This document shows positions 12,570-27,500 of a DNA stretch of 64,000 nucleotides, one piece after another. The DNA is from Protula sp. h YS-2021. Its lineage: Eukaryota; Annelida; Polychaeta; Sabellida; Serpulidae. The translations under genes and the position numbers were made by a program. The first letter of the stretch is position 1; each line of letters opens with the position of its first letter. The stretch spans positions 19,092,199-19,156,198 of the forward strand of contig OX457031.1 of the NCBI GenBank assembly GCA_949752745.1. The letters run 5' to 3'. The notes below the pieces were generated by a model. That model did not search any database and was not told where the DNA came from. It saw nothing but the letters and a program-made list of their open reading frames with translations.

Positions 12570-15500
12570 TGGGACGAATATGTTTGTCTCGTCTTGACCT
12601 CGTATCATTCCGGGCGTCGGCATGGCAACGCTGATGTCATAATGCGGCTATTCCATGCCTGTGGCATGCGCTTCACATTACTTACTAAATCCCATATCCA
12701 TATTACTTACACATCGCTGGCCCATATCCATTTTCTTACATTATTACAGTGTTATTCCGGAAGCCAGTCAATCCTGTACTTCCGGTCCATTAAAGCCATC
12801 GGACGCGTATAACACGTCATTATTGATTCTCATTAAGACTGGCAGCCTATGACCCCCATTGTTCTATTGTTACTTCGTCACAGCAAGGCGCATACAGCAA
12901 AGGGTGAAGCAAGAGGGTGGGCGGGTGGGGGGGGGGGGAGGGGGTAGGGTTTGTACAAGCAAGAACGTACGGGCGGGACACGACACAACACAGAATCCCG
13001 TAATTGGCACAGATGCCCTTTTGACACGACCGCAAAGGTGGCTTACTACCAAGATCCGACAAAGCTACCATTCGAAAATGCACACTGACATGGGGGACGT
13101 GCGAATAATGTCTTTTATCTTTGCAGTTCATTTCCAAATGTGGTATTACATCTGAAATCAATTCTCTACTCCCACGCTGATTGACATCAACTGTTTTGTT
13201 TATATTATCAATGACACGGTCAGAGTCAAAAGTTCAAACCCGATCCTCGCACTGACAAACGACATTTCGGAAGCGAGCACGAAAGCCATCTCGGGGGGTC
13301 ATTTGTAGTTCAGCAACAAGCTAAGTGACCTTTGGGAACCACTGATTGTTTTGGTTGGATCTTCGTAGCAATATCGAGAAGAATAAATCGGCATCCTGAC
13401 AACTATAGGTCATGGCGCTAACTCGATCTTCAGCCATGCAGAATAGTAAACAGCAATCGTCATTATTTTCAGGTGATAGTAGCATGCAGGTTCAGTTATG
13501 ATAACTTATGCCCTGACTTCAAACTTTTTATAGTATATAATTTATGCAACTGCAGCTTGACAATTTCTCACGAAAACTACTGAGAACTACGCAAGGATGG
13601 CAAGAACTGCTCCGAAGGGGAATAAACCTGACGTTTCGCGTTAGAAACTGAGCCGCATGCCAAGTAACCATAATTACACACTCTGCTATTTCTTGATGCA
13701 TGGTTATTATTCTATTATTGATATTTTGCTTATTTTGCCATCCCGTCGTCGTTCCCCTTTGTGTCATTTCATGTCCCGTGGAATAATAGCCTGCAGCTAT
13801 ACAATAACCGGCGTCAAACCCGCTGCGCCCAATGACCAATGCAAACGCTGGTCACTTCTACCAATTTCTATACAACTCATCATGATGCAAACAAGTCCCA
13901 TTGATAAATCAACTGCTAACTGCTCATTTATAAGCAGGGCACAATAGCACCCTATTTACTTCACGCGGCGCGCTTCGTAATACACAATACCGCATTCTTC
14001 TACTCGTCTGCGCGCGTGCAAGTGTTGCGGACAGTTCAATATTCCTCAAGTGGACAGACTATAATTTAAGCAACAGATTGAGCTTTCCTATCTTGGTGAA
14101 TTCAGTAAATGTACACACAGACATACTGTACTTGAGGACGGGTGGACGAAATACACATTTTGTCATGGTCTCCGTATTAGTTGTGTTTGTACAGACATTG
14201 ATGTGTTTAGTATTAACCTGCTTGGTGTGATGCACAAACACGGTATCCACGATAACTGAACGCAAGACAACTCGGACCTGGATAATTCGGACCCAGATGA
14301 TGCGGACCCGACAATATGACCCACAAAGAAGTCAAAAGTTTAAACGCCCCCATCAGCGCCTCAACTACCCCCCCTCTCCCTCCCCACCCCAAGCTGACCA
14401 TAAATCGGGCCACTTAAACTGTGATTTATATAGCAAACGAAAATAAAGCAAGGTGTCGGTAAAGGGCCACCAGGATGCACCGACGGCGAAGCACTTGTGT
14501 AAGTTATACTCTTCTCTAGTGGACTCGCCGTGCTAAATCTTGCGCCGAGTGACGCGGTCGAGTGTCCTGGCCATATGGTGCGATAAAACATGCATATTGC
14601 TCTCTAGACCGCTTTTTTTTACAACCCGTTTCTACTGCAATGTGGTTCTGCACTTCAAAGCATACACATGCCCACTGTCTGCTGCCTACCTCAATGTGTT
14701 TATGGTGGGCGGGGGAGGAGGGGGGGCGGGGCGGGGCTGAGAAACTTCGTAAATATTCAGTGTCCTAGTCCACTTTGTCAGATATTTTTAGACTGTCATC
14801 ACGAAACCCGTGCGTAGGTGGATTGTACATCAGCTGTCTGGGCGAACAGTGGCTTGGACGTGGCTATGCACTACGCCTCAGTGTTGACGGCGTGGCTATG
14901 TGCACAACAACAGTGTGTGGTGTACACGAATAGAACAACAAAATCGAGAACAAATGGTGGCAAATAGTCATATAAATATATTGTTTTCCACGAAATTCCG
15001 TTCAAAATCTATAATATTGCCTTTTATTGAAAGAAGGTACTAGATTTTTACGAGAAATAAATACTAAACCAGTCATATTATATTTCCTCTCTGACGTCAT
15101 AACAGGCAATGGCAAACACCCTGAGTGCTTAATTTATGACGATCAAACAAAGGAGAATTCTTATCGCGGCCAGTTTATAGCTATCAAGTACTTGCTAAGA
15201 AGTTTATACGGAGCTAGCAGCAAACATGCATTCGAAGCAAACCTATTTATTTCTGCTTCTTGCTGTGTAATAAAAATAAAGGCACTTGTCCCGTTGTCAT
15301 ATGGCCATATGGCTTGATAGCAAAAAATCTCCGTCTCTTTATTGATAATGCGTGCACTTCAAATTGTCAAACAAAGAGTGAAAAAAAGCGTTTTTGAGAG
15401 CCAGTAGAAACATCAATAGCAACCCCTATTCTTTCTGTCTAAAGCTATGAACTATAGCCTCAGAGTGGAACGATCCCCCGTGTATGGCGGATGACCCCGG

Positions 15501-18500
15501 TGGAATGACCAATGAAATTGGTGCTAAGGTCGGTTTGCAAAGTGTCATACTACTGCCACTTTCATCATGTTTTTTTATTGACAAATCTCACGGTTTTACA
15601 TTTTTCAATTTCGACAAATGCTAAGTTTTAAGAAAAAGTTAGTTTGGCAATTTTGAATATCTGTCCGAATGGGAAATTTTAAAAATTCCGATGAATCGCT
15701 TTCGAGACACAACCTCCAGAACACGCGGACGAAATTATATTAAAACGCGAAGTTTTACTCAATTTCAAAAATATTGTCACTTGACAATTTTTCCTGAATC
15801 AACAAAAACATTATGAGGCTGCGCACCTGCAATACGTGCTCTATCCGTGTGTGACATTTCAAAACAATCTGATTATTGGTTTTGGAGATCTCGACACTTA
15901 GTCCCAACAATCGAAAAAATACTGTTATTTTGACAATTTTTCATGAAACAGAAATACGATGTTGCACACACCTTCAATATGTACTCTATCAGTGTGTGAA
16001 ATTTCAAAACAATAGGATTTATAGTTTCGGAGATGTAGCTCGGACTGCAGGCAGACAGTACAGACGGGCAAGCTCGTAACTACATCCCTCCATTACGAGG
16101 GGATTAATTACGAACTACTGGATCTGCCAATAATTTGTAGCAAGTAGATTTTAAACTTGGTGCACAAAAGAAGGTCAAGAAAATCCTAACTGTGTCGAAA
16201 TAGCTGAAGAAGCTTCAGCTCGTGAACATATTTCCAATTCTATAGCCCGCCAACCACCTGGTTATAGAGATTCCACTGATCAAGTTATCGGTGCATATAC
16301 TGTGCAAACTAGAGCAGTGTGCAAGCCCACATATTCCCCACAGGCCCCCCCCCATCAGTTAAACACGGCCATCAATAGTTGAAATTTTCCAAGTCCAGCT
16401 GGTCCATTTTCCTTGGATGAACCTGGCCCATTTACAATAATGATCTGTGTTTGTTCCCATAGAGCCTGCATACCAAGTTTCATTAAAATCCTTGCAGGAG
16501 TTTTTAAGTTATCGTGTTAACAAGCTCTTGATGACAGACCGACCGACAGACCGACAGACACACGCGGTCGATCGCATATATTCCCCCCCCACCCCCCTGT
16601 GGGGAATAAATAAAAGATACGGTATGTCAATGAAGAACTTACCGGCACAGTTATTGTGTTTTAATCAAAGGTACAGGACAGACCAATATGTCACTGAAGA
16701 ACTTACCGGTACAGTTATTGTGTGAATGAACGATACAGGACGGCAAAACTGAAGATGTAATTACTCCCACGGGTAGAGAAATCAAAATAATTGAGGAACT
16801 TACCGGCCTAGTTATTATGTGGATGTATCGTTAGGGTAAATTAGATAAACTAAAGAGAACTTATGTGAGTAAACAGCGTGTGAATGACTCGTAAAAAAGG
16901 GAGCAAGTTAGCGAGGAGCTTACCGGTATAGTTGTTGTGTGGATGTCCAGCTGGAAGACGGAAGCGCACTTCGCGGTTGAGACCCTTGTACAGAAGGTCA
17001 CTAGGCCCTGTAGGATCTAATGTATAGCTCACTTCATACGTCAGTGGTGTGTCTCCATCCTACAAATATTTAAACTAACTGTAAAAGACGAAGTATGAAA
17101 CTTTTGGCCTTTCCGTTTTTAACATATTTAGGTTTATCATTTATTTTATAAGTTTTATTTATTAAATTCAATTTTCTCTCATTTTCATTCATTTCATAAA
17201 TGCTCAATTTTTATTGTTTTGCCTAAATTTTATTTATTTACTTCCATACTTCTTCAAGGTTTCATGGCTGACCGAATATTCAACCGAATATCTGATGTAA
17301 GACCGTCAAATGACAGTAGCCCAGTTAATCACTACCACAGCTACGAAAGTGCCATTTACTTACAAGGTGAGCCCATGTAACAACGGTTACCTAGGGAAAG
17401 AACATTATAAAATCCCCCATTTTTTGCATGCCCTTATCATTATTCGAATTTACAGAATATAAATTCAAGTTACACTTTTGTGCATCTCACAGTGTAAAAG
17501 CTGATACACATTTCTACTAAATTTAGCAGCACATCGACTCTATAGAGAGGAGGAAATTCGGTTTTGAGCAAGACCGACCAATGAAAACACGTTGCTGATT
17601 CGCTGCGCACTACCGTCTCACTTCCTTTTCCTATCTAATCCGTTAATTCCAAACAAAAATAAATAAACAAACTGATATTTCAACAACTGAATATTGAATA
17701 GCAACAAATCTCACCGACTGTGCTGATATCACCTAACTGTAACCAGTTTTTATGGTCAACTTATCTCAAATAAACTACACCAAACAACCGATATTCCTTC
17801 AGTTCATGCTTTTAGCTTTCCTTTTTTTAACCCTAATTTGGCATCATCCATTTGAAAAATAAAGTTGCTACTGAAGCGTAACCCTACGGACCATTAAATC
17901 CCTTACGCATGCGCCGTGACTGCTATTTCCGGCCTAAATTGGTCGCTTGAAAAAGGTGGGTGATCGGTACATTAGCTGGAAATAAACATCCAGTTTTATA
18001 AAGTGCCAGATCACGACTCTATGCCCTTATCATTTCACATGACATAAGGCAAAAATAAAGTGAGCCGGTCAAATTTACAACTCCCTCTTGAGCGTTTTCG
18101 ACCGCTGAGAGCTTTTTTTTTTTCTCAAATGTTTACATTGATGATAAATATTTGGCTCGGAATCGTAGAGACGATTTTATCTCGTCACCACTTGTAAAAG
18201 CGCTTTATAATATTGAGCTGTGGTCTGTTTTCATGCGGCCAGTCAGTGCAAGACTGTCACGGTTTTCTGTTCGTCTCACTCCCTGTCCAACCTTTACATA
18301 AATCAAAAACTTATTCTTACGGTAAAGCCAAATGTAAGTGACTATCTTAACTAACACTCCAGGTAATCAGTAATCAATGCAGACGTGTAATCTATTTTTG
18401 AAAGCATCTTCATAAGTGAACAAAATTGGTTTGAGGACATCTCAAGCATGTCTAAAATACTAATCACGACATTTCTTAACCAGAAAGTGATATGCTCATC

Positions 18501-21500
18501 CTACTTAAAAGTGTAATCTCTCTATCTTTTTCAATTCTTGTTAAGCAGCGCACTGTCTCTTGCACAATCCCAAAACAATGGGCCACCACTGAAATGGCAA
18601 GTAGAAGGGATTGGGGTTGCCGCACATCTGGGTGGGGCCGACTGGGAGACAATGGCTAAATATGGTCATTTAGTAGCCGCACCCAACTTAAAAGATTCTG
18701 TGTACCCTATGGCAGTTTTCTAAACAAGGGTGATTCTACCCAGGGAAGCTTCCCGTTTTCAGTTGTCTAGCGAAGCACTGCGATGCAAGTTGACAAAATC
18801 CCTGCTGCAGAACGAATGAATGAAAGTTACAGTGCGAAAGACAGTCTTCTTTTGATCGATCCGCGCAATTCAGTCAAAAGACTTTCACAATAACGAGCAT
18901 CCGCAGAATGGTGTTTTAGCGCTGTATTAACTTAAGTCTGCGATGATTAGTTACGGCACCAAGGAATGAGTCAAGAGTGACACGATCGATGGACTCCGTC
19001 CCCCATGCCCCCGACAGCCACTCATCGCGTTCACCACAGGTGCGTTCAATTCTGTAACAATGCTCTCGCGTTCAGTCGCGACACGTTCATTGGCTTTTTA
19101 CCTTTCTCCTGTGCATTCCTTACAAAACATATAAAACGGCTGTAAATTTTTGCAGATTTTCATACTGCATATATGTGCATTTGAGATGATCCCACCCGTG
19201 CCTCCATACTTTATAGACGGTTGTTTATTTTACTTTTTGTTATTTCTATTAGATATGGTAAGGTTAAGAAGAAATCACCCAGACAGATAGCTGATCACTG
19301 ATCTATTATGAAACTAATATGGTGGGTTAATGTTTACGGTTCATGGCTTGTTTCTCATGGCTTCCTTAAGGTAAATGACAAAAAAAAAACAACTATTTCT
19401 TCAAACCACAGTCAATATTTTGTTTCTTTTATTCATCCTAACACCAGCCCCTTTAGCCCTTCCGTACACCCCCAACTCTCTCTCTCTCTCTCTCTCTCTC
19501 TCAACATCGCAAAATCAACAAGCAATCCACCCACGCATCCCAGTGATTACGTACTGTGTTTACACCTATTCTTACGACACATAGTGGTTTGCCAATTCAC
19601 ACTTCAGCTGTTTCAGCGCTCCCACACTCTTCAATAAATAGGAAGTGTTGAAACTCGGTTTGATACAACTGAACATTTTTGGGACAAATGGCGGCGGCGG
19701 TGACACGGAATTTTGTAATCTTTTAACCTGACCATCAGATGCAAAAACCACGTGATTAGTCGCTCATGTAAACCGCCACTGTTGCACGTACCAACAGATT
19801 ACTACTACAAATACCCACACGTGACTGCTACACGTACCCACACGTTACGGTTACTTAACCACACGTCACAGCCTCATGTGCCTACACGTCACAGCTACAC
19901 GCACGACACGTCACTGCTACATGCTCTCACACGTCACAGAGCTCTGCATATGTATCCCCACCTCACAGTCACACGTACCTACACACTGCTTACCAAACAC
20001 CGGCAATGCTACACGCCCCCACCACCCAGATACGACAGGTTCATGTGACGCCTGAGACCTCCACGCCCATTACCTGTAGGGATTTACTAAAGTGCCACAT
20101 TGATTTACGTACTGAGTGGCATTCAATGAGGGTGTTACTGTCACAGTTTCCTGACAACAGGGGACTGGGTGTTGACGTTATTTTTAGGCGTCGCCAAACT
20201 AATACTTCTGAGAAACCTTTCAGTTATGTTCTTCGCAATGCGAACTTTTATTCACTGGGCGTAAGAGCGGATTGCTTTCATCAGTACTTCCCTCACAATC
20301 TGCTCCAACCAATTTTTACGATCAAAGTCGAACACAGATCAAAAGCTGCACCTACACGCCAGCAGAACAAGAGAGAAAAATACTAAAAATTTAAACATGC
20401 GCGGCTTATTTTTCTAAAGACACATACACCCACCAAACTGTGGTCTCATCGAGAAAATATCTACGCAAATTCCCGGTGGAAACAGCTTCTCCCACATGAA
20501 AGAGCATTTAAATTGTCAGGATATATGAGAAAAGCCGACAAGCCCATGCTCACGTAAAACAACGAGACTTCAGCTTTAACGATTTGGTCTTTTGTTTCTA
20601 TTTCTTTGACAGCCTTGGCGGGGGGATAGCGCCATCGATCATCTCTTCTTATTTGCATTGTAGCCTTATTTAATATAAGCCGCTTATTTGCTCTAATCAA
20701 CCCAACAAAATGAAGTGACGAGCTTGGCATCAGCAGGAAAGGGGGAGGGGAGGGATAATGGTGGAAGGGTAGGGTGGGCGGGGTCGACGAGCATTGGCTC
20801 TGTCGAGAGACCACAGTAGACTACGTTGACACGGACCACAGGGGTCTGGCTGATTGGACCGAGACAACCGAGGGCCTGTCTCTTGGGCAGAGCCGCATCG
20901 CATTTTTCCATACAAGAGATGGGAAGACAGTCCGACAAAGTACCACGAACCCGCACTTGCTCCCCCCCCCCTCCCCATTGAGAAACTAAGCTAGTGCGTG
21001 TGTATGTGGAAGAGGGGGGGGGGGGACTTGGTACCTCCACCCCATCACCATCTTGACAGAAAACCAGACCAAAGAGGCCACAACGCCAGACACGATAGCG
21101 CCGTTTTGAGAGTGTATTCAACTATTGTTATAATGCACGTCATGACGAATTTATTAGGTGTACATTTCATAATTTGAATAAATATAGTTTTTATCAAAGA
21201 TTCCACAGAAACTTTCTCTTATTTATGAAAAAAACACATGCGAGTGAGATTGAATAAGCGAATGGGGTTGAACACAAACTACAGAGATATTCAAAGAGCA
21301 GTTAATCACATACCTTTATGCTAATCCCCCTTTGTGTGGTGCGGTGCGTGTTATCGCCTATTACGGCAAAGCAAAATGGCCATGTATTATTGATAGAACT
21401 CTTCAAACTGATTTTCTCAAAGCTCACACTGCACACCTCCTTCTCTGCAGCCGTATCGTCCCTGCTTACTGCTTGCACAGATCTTCATTCCCTTATATTT

Positions 21501-24500
21501 TCTCCTCTTTTCGCCCTAAAGGAATTTCCTTATTGTTTCAAAATGAGGAAGAAGTAATTTAGAATTTTCTTAACGGCTGCTTCTTGCAGGCCTCTAAACG
21601 ATAACTTGATAAATTCCGTTTCGGCCACAAAGCTCTTGGGTCACCCTGGATCAGCAATTTCGCCACAACTGAACTCTGAAAGATGCTTTACTTCGACGAA
21701 TTCTGGAAAGCAAGCACCGACCTGCGCTGGTGACTCAAGTACTCCGTACGATAGCTGCTCTCCCCTTCCATAACGCCTCGCCACACAACCTCATGCGGAG
21801 AAGCCTCCAACAGCCAAAAAATCCCCAGAGCTCCCACAGCAACCAGTTCCTGAGAAGCGGGTGAGTAACGGTGTTATTGGTGCTGAATGGATGATCAATA
21901 AGTCACGGGTATTACTCTTTGCAGAGCTCAGAGGCTTTCTTCACACACACACAAGGGAGAGAAAGAGGAAATCTCCGTGCTTAAAATCATAAGTATTGAA
22001 TAACCGCTTACGATCCTCGATGCAATTAAACACAAAAAAATACAATACAGCAGTGTGTCATTCGATCGGCGAAAGCGGAAGCAGGATATAATTGAGTTAG
22101 GGTGCTAGACATGTCCTCAATGCGGATGCTTCCACTACTATGGCTTGGAAATTTTGTATCGCCATCTAGTTGACTGCTCTTCCTTCACTCCTGCGCTCAC
22201 TGGTCAAGACCCGCTTTTAAAAACACCCAATACATTTGAACTTTTGCGATGCGCAATGACACGTGAAATTCCTTTGAGAACAGCAAATATATCTCGGCGT
22301 GATTCAAGATGGCGATGCTGGCTCGCTCAGCTGCGAACCAAGCGCTGCGTGAGAAGGCAGGCCAGTGGGAAACCTTGAAAGCAGCAGATCGCTGACACCA
22401 GGCAAATTTCGTAGCCAGATTCTACGTACATTACAAGTGGAAACTGTTACAGTTTCCCGAAGATGAGTTGTTGGAATGGTTTTGAGGGGAGGGGGTGAGA
22501 GCATATCATTGCAGGCGGGAGGGGGTGGGAGTATATCATTGCAGGCTAGCGGGATAAGATTATACCGCGACTTCCTGTTACTATTCAAGCCTATAGCATC
22601 TTATCGGTATTCATTTCCAAAACATTCGACACCACTTAGGTCATCAAATTTTTGGTTGAACTACGCATTATAATTTTTGTGCTCCTCTCTCACGTTCCCG
22701 CGAAAGAACCAATTCACACAATTTCGTTTTTCCTTTCTTTTTTTTTTTATAACCTATTGTTTTTTTTCTGATTACCTACTGTAGCGCAGAGCGTTTTGTC
22801 TGCAAAAGAGCGGGAAAAGAAAGACCACTGAAAAAAAAAACAGACACACACAATCGCACTGACGGATATCCTGATCCGTGCCGACGTCTTATTTGCAGTT
22901 CCTGAAACGACTTGCCCTCCGTGTCAAGTTTGCATGCGTGAATACAATTTACCTATCAGTCGTCAATAAGCTGAAATTACACGACGATCAATCCCTACTA
23001 ACCTTTCTCAGTTTTCAAACTAGCAATTGACTTCAGCACTGTGAGGTCCAAATAGTTATTTTATATGAAGTGCACTGCAATGCGTAGAAAGCTCTGCTAC
23101 TCACTGTACAAAATAATAAGTAATGTACCGGTATGTCATATATATCTGTAATGCCACCACCCTCCCTTCCCCTCCCCACACATTTAATAAACAACCATGT
23201 ACAACGAACAGCTAAAAGAGCAATATTTCGACAATATTGGAGAATATGACTTATCCACAGCAATTTCAATATTCCATCAAATTTGCTGACAATGGATCGA
23301 TTCATACAAGAAATATCTTTATTAAATTTGAAAGTTACACGGTTGCATATATTGAGACCAAACACTTCTGAAATTTAATTAGCAATGTGTAAAAAAAAAC
23401 ATCACAGGATCAAAATCTAAAGCCCAAGAACAGGAAAAGAGATCCACTCGCCTCCCCACCCCCCCCCCCCCCCCTTCCAGTAAAAATTGTCTGGTGGACA
23501 GCGACATCTGAACAGAAAGCAATCGAGCAAAAAATTCCGGACTTTTGTTTATAAAATCTCGTTATAACATAATCCTACCATTCCACCTATTTATTAATTT
23601 ATTTCTAATTTATTGTATTTTTTTTATTTAATTTTGAATCGCAAGGAAAGAAAGACCTGGGTGAGAGTTATCTAGGGAAATCTGATGTGTAATATAAAAC
23701 GATATGAATTGCAGCATTTTGAAATGTTATCTACAGTCCAATATATATGCACATCTACGCATGTTCGCACTGACTTCTGCAGGTCGGAATGAGCTACAAA
23801 CCGGAACCGGCTCTTTTGTATGTTACATGTAACAACATCCCATGTGAAAAAAAACATGCATATCAAATTTTGTGCAAATGTGATATACGCCTTGAAGTAC
23901 ACAAATGCATTTCCGATGCAAGAGCCCTGGAAGACTGGAAGAGCCTACTAAGTTAATTAAATACTGCACGGACCTAATGCCAGATGGACTCGGAAAACGC
24001 TGGGGATATATTTACGGGCTGAAGCAGCCATTTTTTCACATTATTACGTATCTGCATACCCCTGAGTTACTCTTAATTGAGAATCGGCAGCAAAACTCCT
24101 AAAATCAAACCAGTTCAGCCGAGATTGTGTTTTTGTATTGTTTTTAGTTCCTCACTTTATGCCTCGCTTTGCAGCCAGTAGCCAAGTTGTTGCCCAAATC
24201 AGTAAACAGTTTGCCAGACAAAGGCAGAGAAACACTAACATCTCCTCAAACACTTTTTAAAGGCTTTACTTTTTTCTTTATATTTTATGTCGAGTTCTTG
24301 GATTGCCTTAACTGTGCTGTAAACGATTGTAAACAATGATGTTTTCGCTCACACAGCCGCACGCCTTATACGCTGTATATTCTACAATTTTTCACACACG
24401 GTCATAATAATACCCTTCCGCAGACATTAAACATATTCTTGCTTTCCCGCATAGTCATACTCTGCTTTTTTTTTAAAGGTTTCGACAGCGGACTAGAAAG

Positions 24501-27500
24501 TTCAACACAACCGTCGTCTGCAGAAGTGTATGTCAGTATGTACACCATATGACCGCTAGGGTGAGTACGGCTCAGCAACCCCCTCCCCCTCCCCATACGG
24601 ATGGTGGTAAAAAAAAGCTCACTATAAATTCAAGATCCATGGTGTTTACTCGTCAACGGTTAAACTACCAAACCAGCCTGACATTTCGTGGAAACAATGA
24701 GCAAACGCACGCACTTACCTTGTGCATCACACGCGCAGTAATTTGTTTGTCTGAAAAGCCATTTATATTTTCTTTCGATTAGATGAAATATAAACTTCGA
24801 CAGATGTAGGGAGAAAGAAGCTACGTACGCAAGAACTTGTTTTATGCACGGCACCTTGTGTTTAGGCTGGAGATGTACACTACGGCTTTGTGCATTCACT
24901 GGTGATGCCAGAGACGCGCAAAGGCCCTCTCTATATAACCACTTTCCCAACCACCGAACATCCCCCACACCCCCACCATCGCGTACTCGGAGTGGACTAG
25001 GCGGGCAGGCTACTAGCAGTCAGAGGTGTGTGCATCTTCAGTGACACTGCTATCGGAAATCAAGTGTGATTCCGAATCACTCACATTATTCTTTTTCAAC
25101 GATGGATCGCCCAGAAATGGGTGGAGTCCCGCTGTTATAAAACAGCTGACCTCTGATGAAATCGATATGTTATGTATAAACACAGACCGGATGGATATTT
25201 TAAAAAGTAGTTCCGCTCTTTTATGTGTATCATTTTAGCGGAATCCCCAGTGGGTCTGCAGAGTAAAAAGATGTTATATACAACCGACTGAATCGCCGAA
25301 GAAGTTGGCTGTTGAACAAGAACGGGTGGGGCCCGGCTTTAGCTTTTGTTGAAAAATTCCAAAACAAAACATTGCTGTATACTCTACAAATATGAACAAC
25401 ATGCAGCCCTAAGTTTTAAAGTGAGTGAGAGAAAGACTTAACATATGAACAATATTACAGAAACTTTGCAGCATCTGCACAGAAAAAGCGCTGGCAGCCA
25501 CAGGCTCGTAATCTAATATGTGTGATTATTACGACACATTTGTGACAGTCGAGTGGAGAGGAGAGATAAGGCAGGGCTCATATCTCACAAGCATTTGTTT
25601 ACTCGCCTTAAGTGCTAAATCAAACATCAAACATATGTTGATGCAATTACGCTGAGCATATTTGATTACACGTTCTGTGTAATTGCACAGAGTTGAGCCA
25701 AATGAGCTAGGTTCATTTGGAGCGCATAACTAACCCATTTTAACCTGACTCTGATTACACCACGTAAAACTTGAATCCATAGCATTTGAGCCAGCGACAG
25801 TCACCAAATTTGCACGACTTTAAGAAAAATCTTCGTCACAGTCTTGAAAATTAATATCGTCAGTTACAACATTTCTATATTAATTTCCAATGACGTAATT
25901 AACACTTGGAAAGTCGAAGACTTGCAGAGTATACTGAAGTTGTACGTTGCCAATGTTTCGGACATTTATTTCTCTTTACTGGCCTTTACTGCTCCTCCAC
26001 TGATCACACTAGCCCTAGGACTCCTAAATTTCCCGCATATGCAGTACTTGATCTGGAGGTGTGCACCTCGCTTTTTGTTTTCACATTTCTTTCCAGTTTC
26101 ATGATTAAAACCAGTGATTTTCGGTGAAGAAATGCAACGCGTAAGGGTTGCAGCAGCATGTGCACAAGCCTCTTGCATTTGTTACACTGTGCATTACATA
26201 AATGACCTGTACTTTATTTACATACGTCAAATACACTGGACACAGTGAAATTCTTGTGTTGGTTTTCTAAGAACGACGCACTGACGCAACATCTTTCCTG
26301 TTCATTTTAAGAACCCTGAATGTTCATATAAATTATCAGTTTCAGTTACGTATTATTTTTGGTGTGGGGACGGGGGGGGGGGGGGGTGGTGGCGTTTCAT
26401 AGAATAAGTAGAAAGTTATGTTTTTATGGAAAGGTTTCGAAATGGCAGAAAATCTGAAATAAAACAGCCTTGTCTGCTGAGTAAAAGCAAACCAACATCA
26501 GGCTAAAATTTTTTAAGACTCTATTCGAAGGCAGAAAGTGATTTTAAAAATCTCATTTCTAGGTCAAGTGTCTAACATTTCGCCTTTGAGATATAGGTTC
26601 TCTATTTTTGTTTCAATTTAACCGGTAAATCTCACTCCCCCCCCCCCTCCGTCTCCCCCTACCCGAGCCTTGGAGCAAGAAATGCCTGACAGGCAAAACT
26701 GATAACAACAATTAGAACATTTTTAAGGTGCTGAAGTGTTGGGCTATGGACGCAGAATTTCAAAAACTTTGAATGAATGCTGCTCAATTACAGGGCGAGG
26801 GGTTCGTTTTGGAGTTGAGGGAATGGTCTTGCTCTGTGATCTTCTCAGCGACTGGACAAACAACAACGCCATTCACCCGCATGTCACACTTTTTCACTTC
26901 CTCCCCAAAATGTTGACAATTTGTTAACTATAGGCTGTCATTTAGACACCCCGTACTTGTCACGCATTTTCTACGTACTTTACACGTGATTATGACGTAA
27001 CTACAATATTTCTTTTAGGGCATCTCTCAAACAGACCTTCCTTGTCTTATAGCCTTTCGTAGTTCATTCCCTGCACTTTACTTTTATTTCACCAGAAACT
27101 AGGTATCGGCTATGCTTGCTTTTCTTTTGGATCCTTAAAGGATTTTAAAAATATTTCTATAACACTAATAAACTTAGATACTATTGCTGCAAGTTTCTAC
27201 GTAAAACTTGAAATTGTGCAAATAAAACGTGAAAGCATATGGGTGGTACATAACTGTTAGTATAAACAAAAGATGTGCAAATTGCACGCAAATTACCCGC
27301 GTTAAACTAACATATAAAATATGTAATCCTCTGTCACAAATCAGTATGCTTTCCATGGCCGTTCTAAATTTAACAGAAACATAAAATCGTTCCAAATTTT
27401 GATTCTGCACTGAATGCTGTAGTTGAACCACTTCAAACAAATCGAGTAAAATGAGAAATAGTTTAATGACATCCGTAATTTTAGAATAGTATGAGCAGTT

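Larger units (their letters stand above)
3690..16923 (-). other. 13.2 kb intron between E31 and E32
   Basis: It is bounded by a GTAAGC donor at its high-coordinate end and a TTTTGTTGCAG acceptor at its low end, phase 1 on both sides. No coding exon was accepted inside. It contains poly-C/poly-A runs near 4216-4260 and a T run near 4510, the 240-bp MITE at 7052-7291, a 38-bp minisatellite at 8919-9160, two family-A repeats (11868-12152, 16308-16611), degenerate about 140-bp repeats at 15590-16090, and the duplicated donors at 16628-16830. The rest is apparently unique intron. Confidence 0.75.

Noticed and set aside
22305..22390. ATG in strong context (CAAGATGGCG) with a 28-codon frame and GTGAGA donor on the plus strand
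   Set aside because: No downstream exon or domain could be linked. CAAGATGGC also occurs by chance elsewhere in the window.
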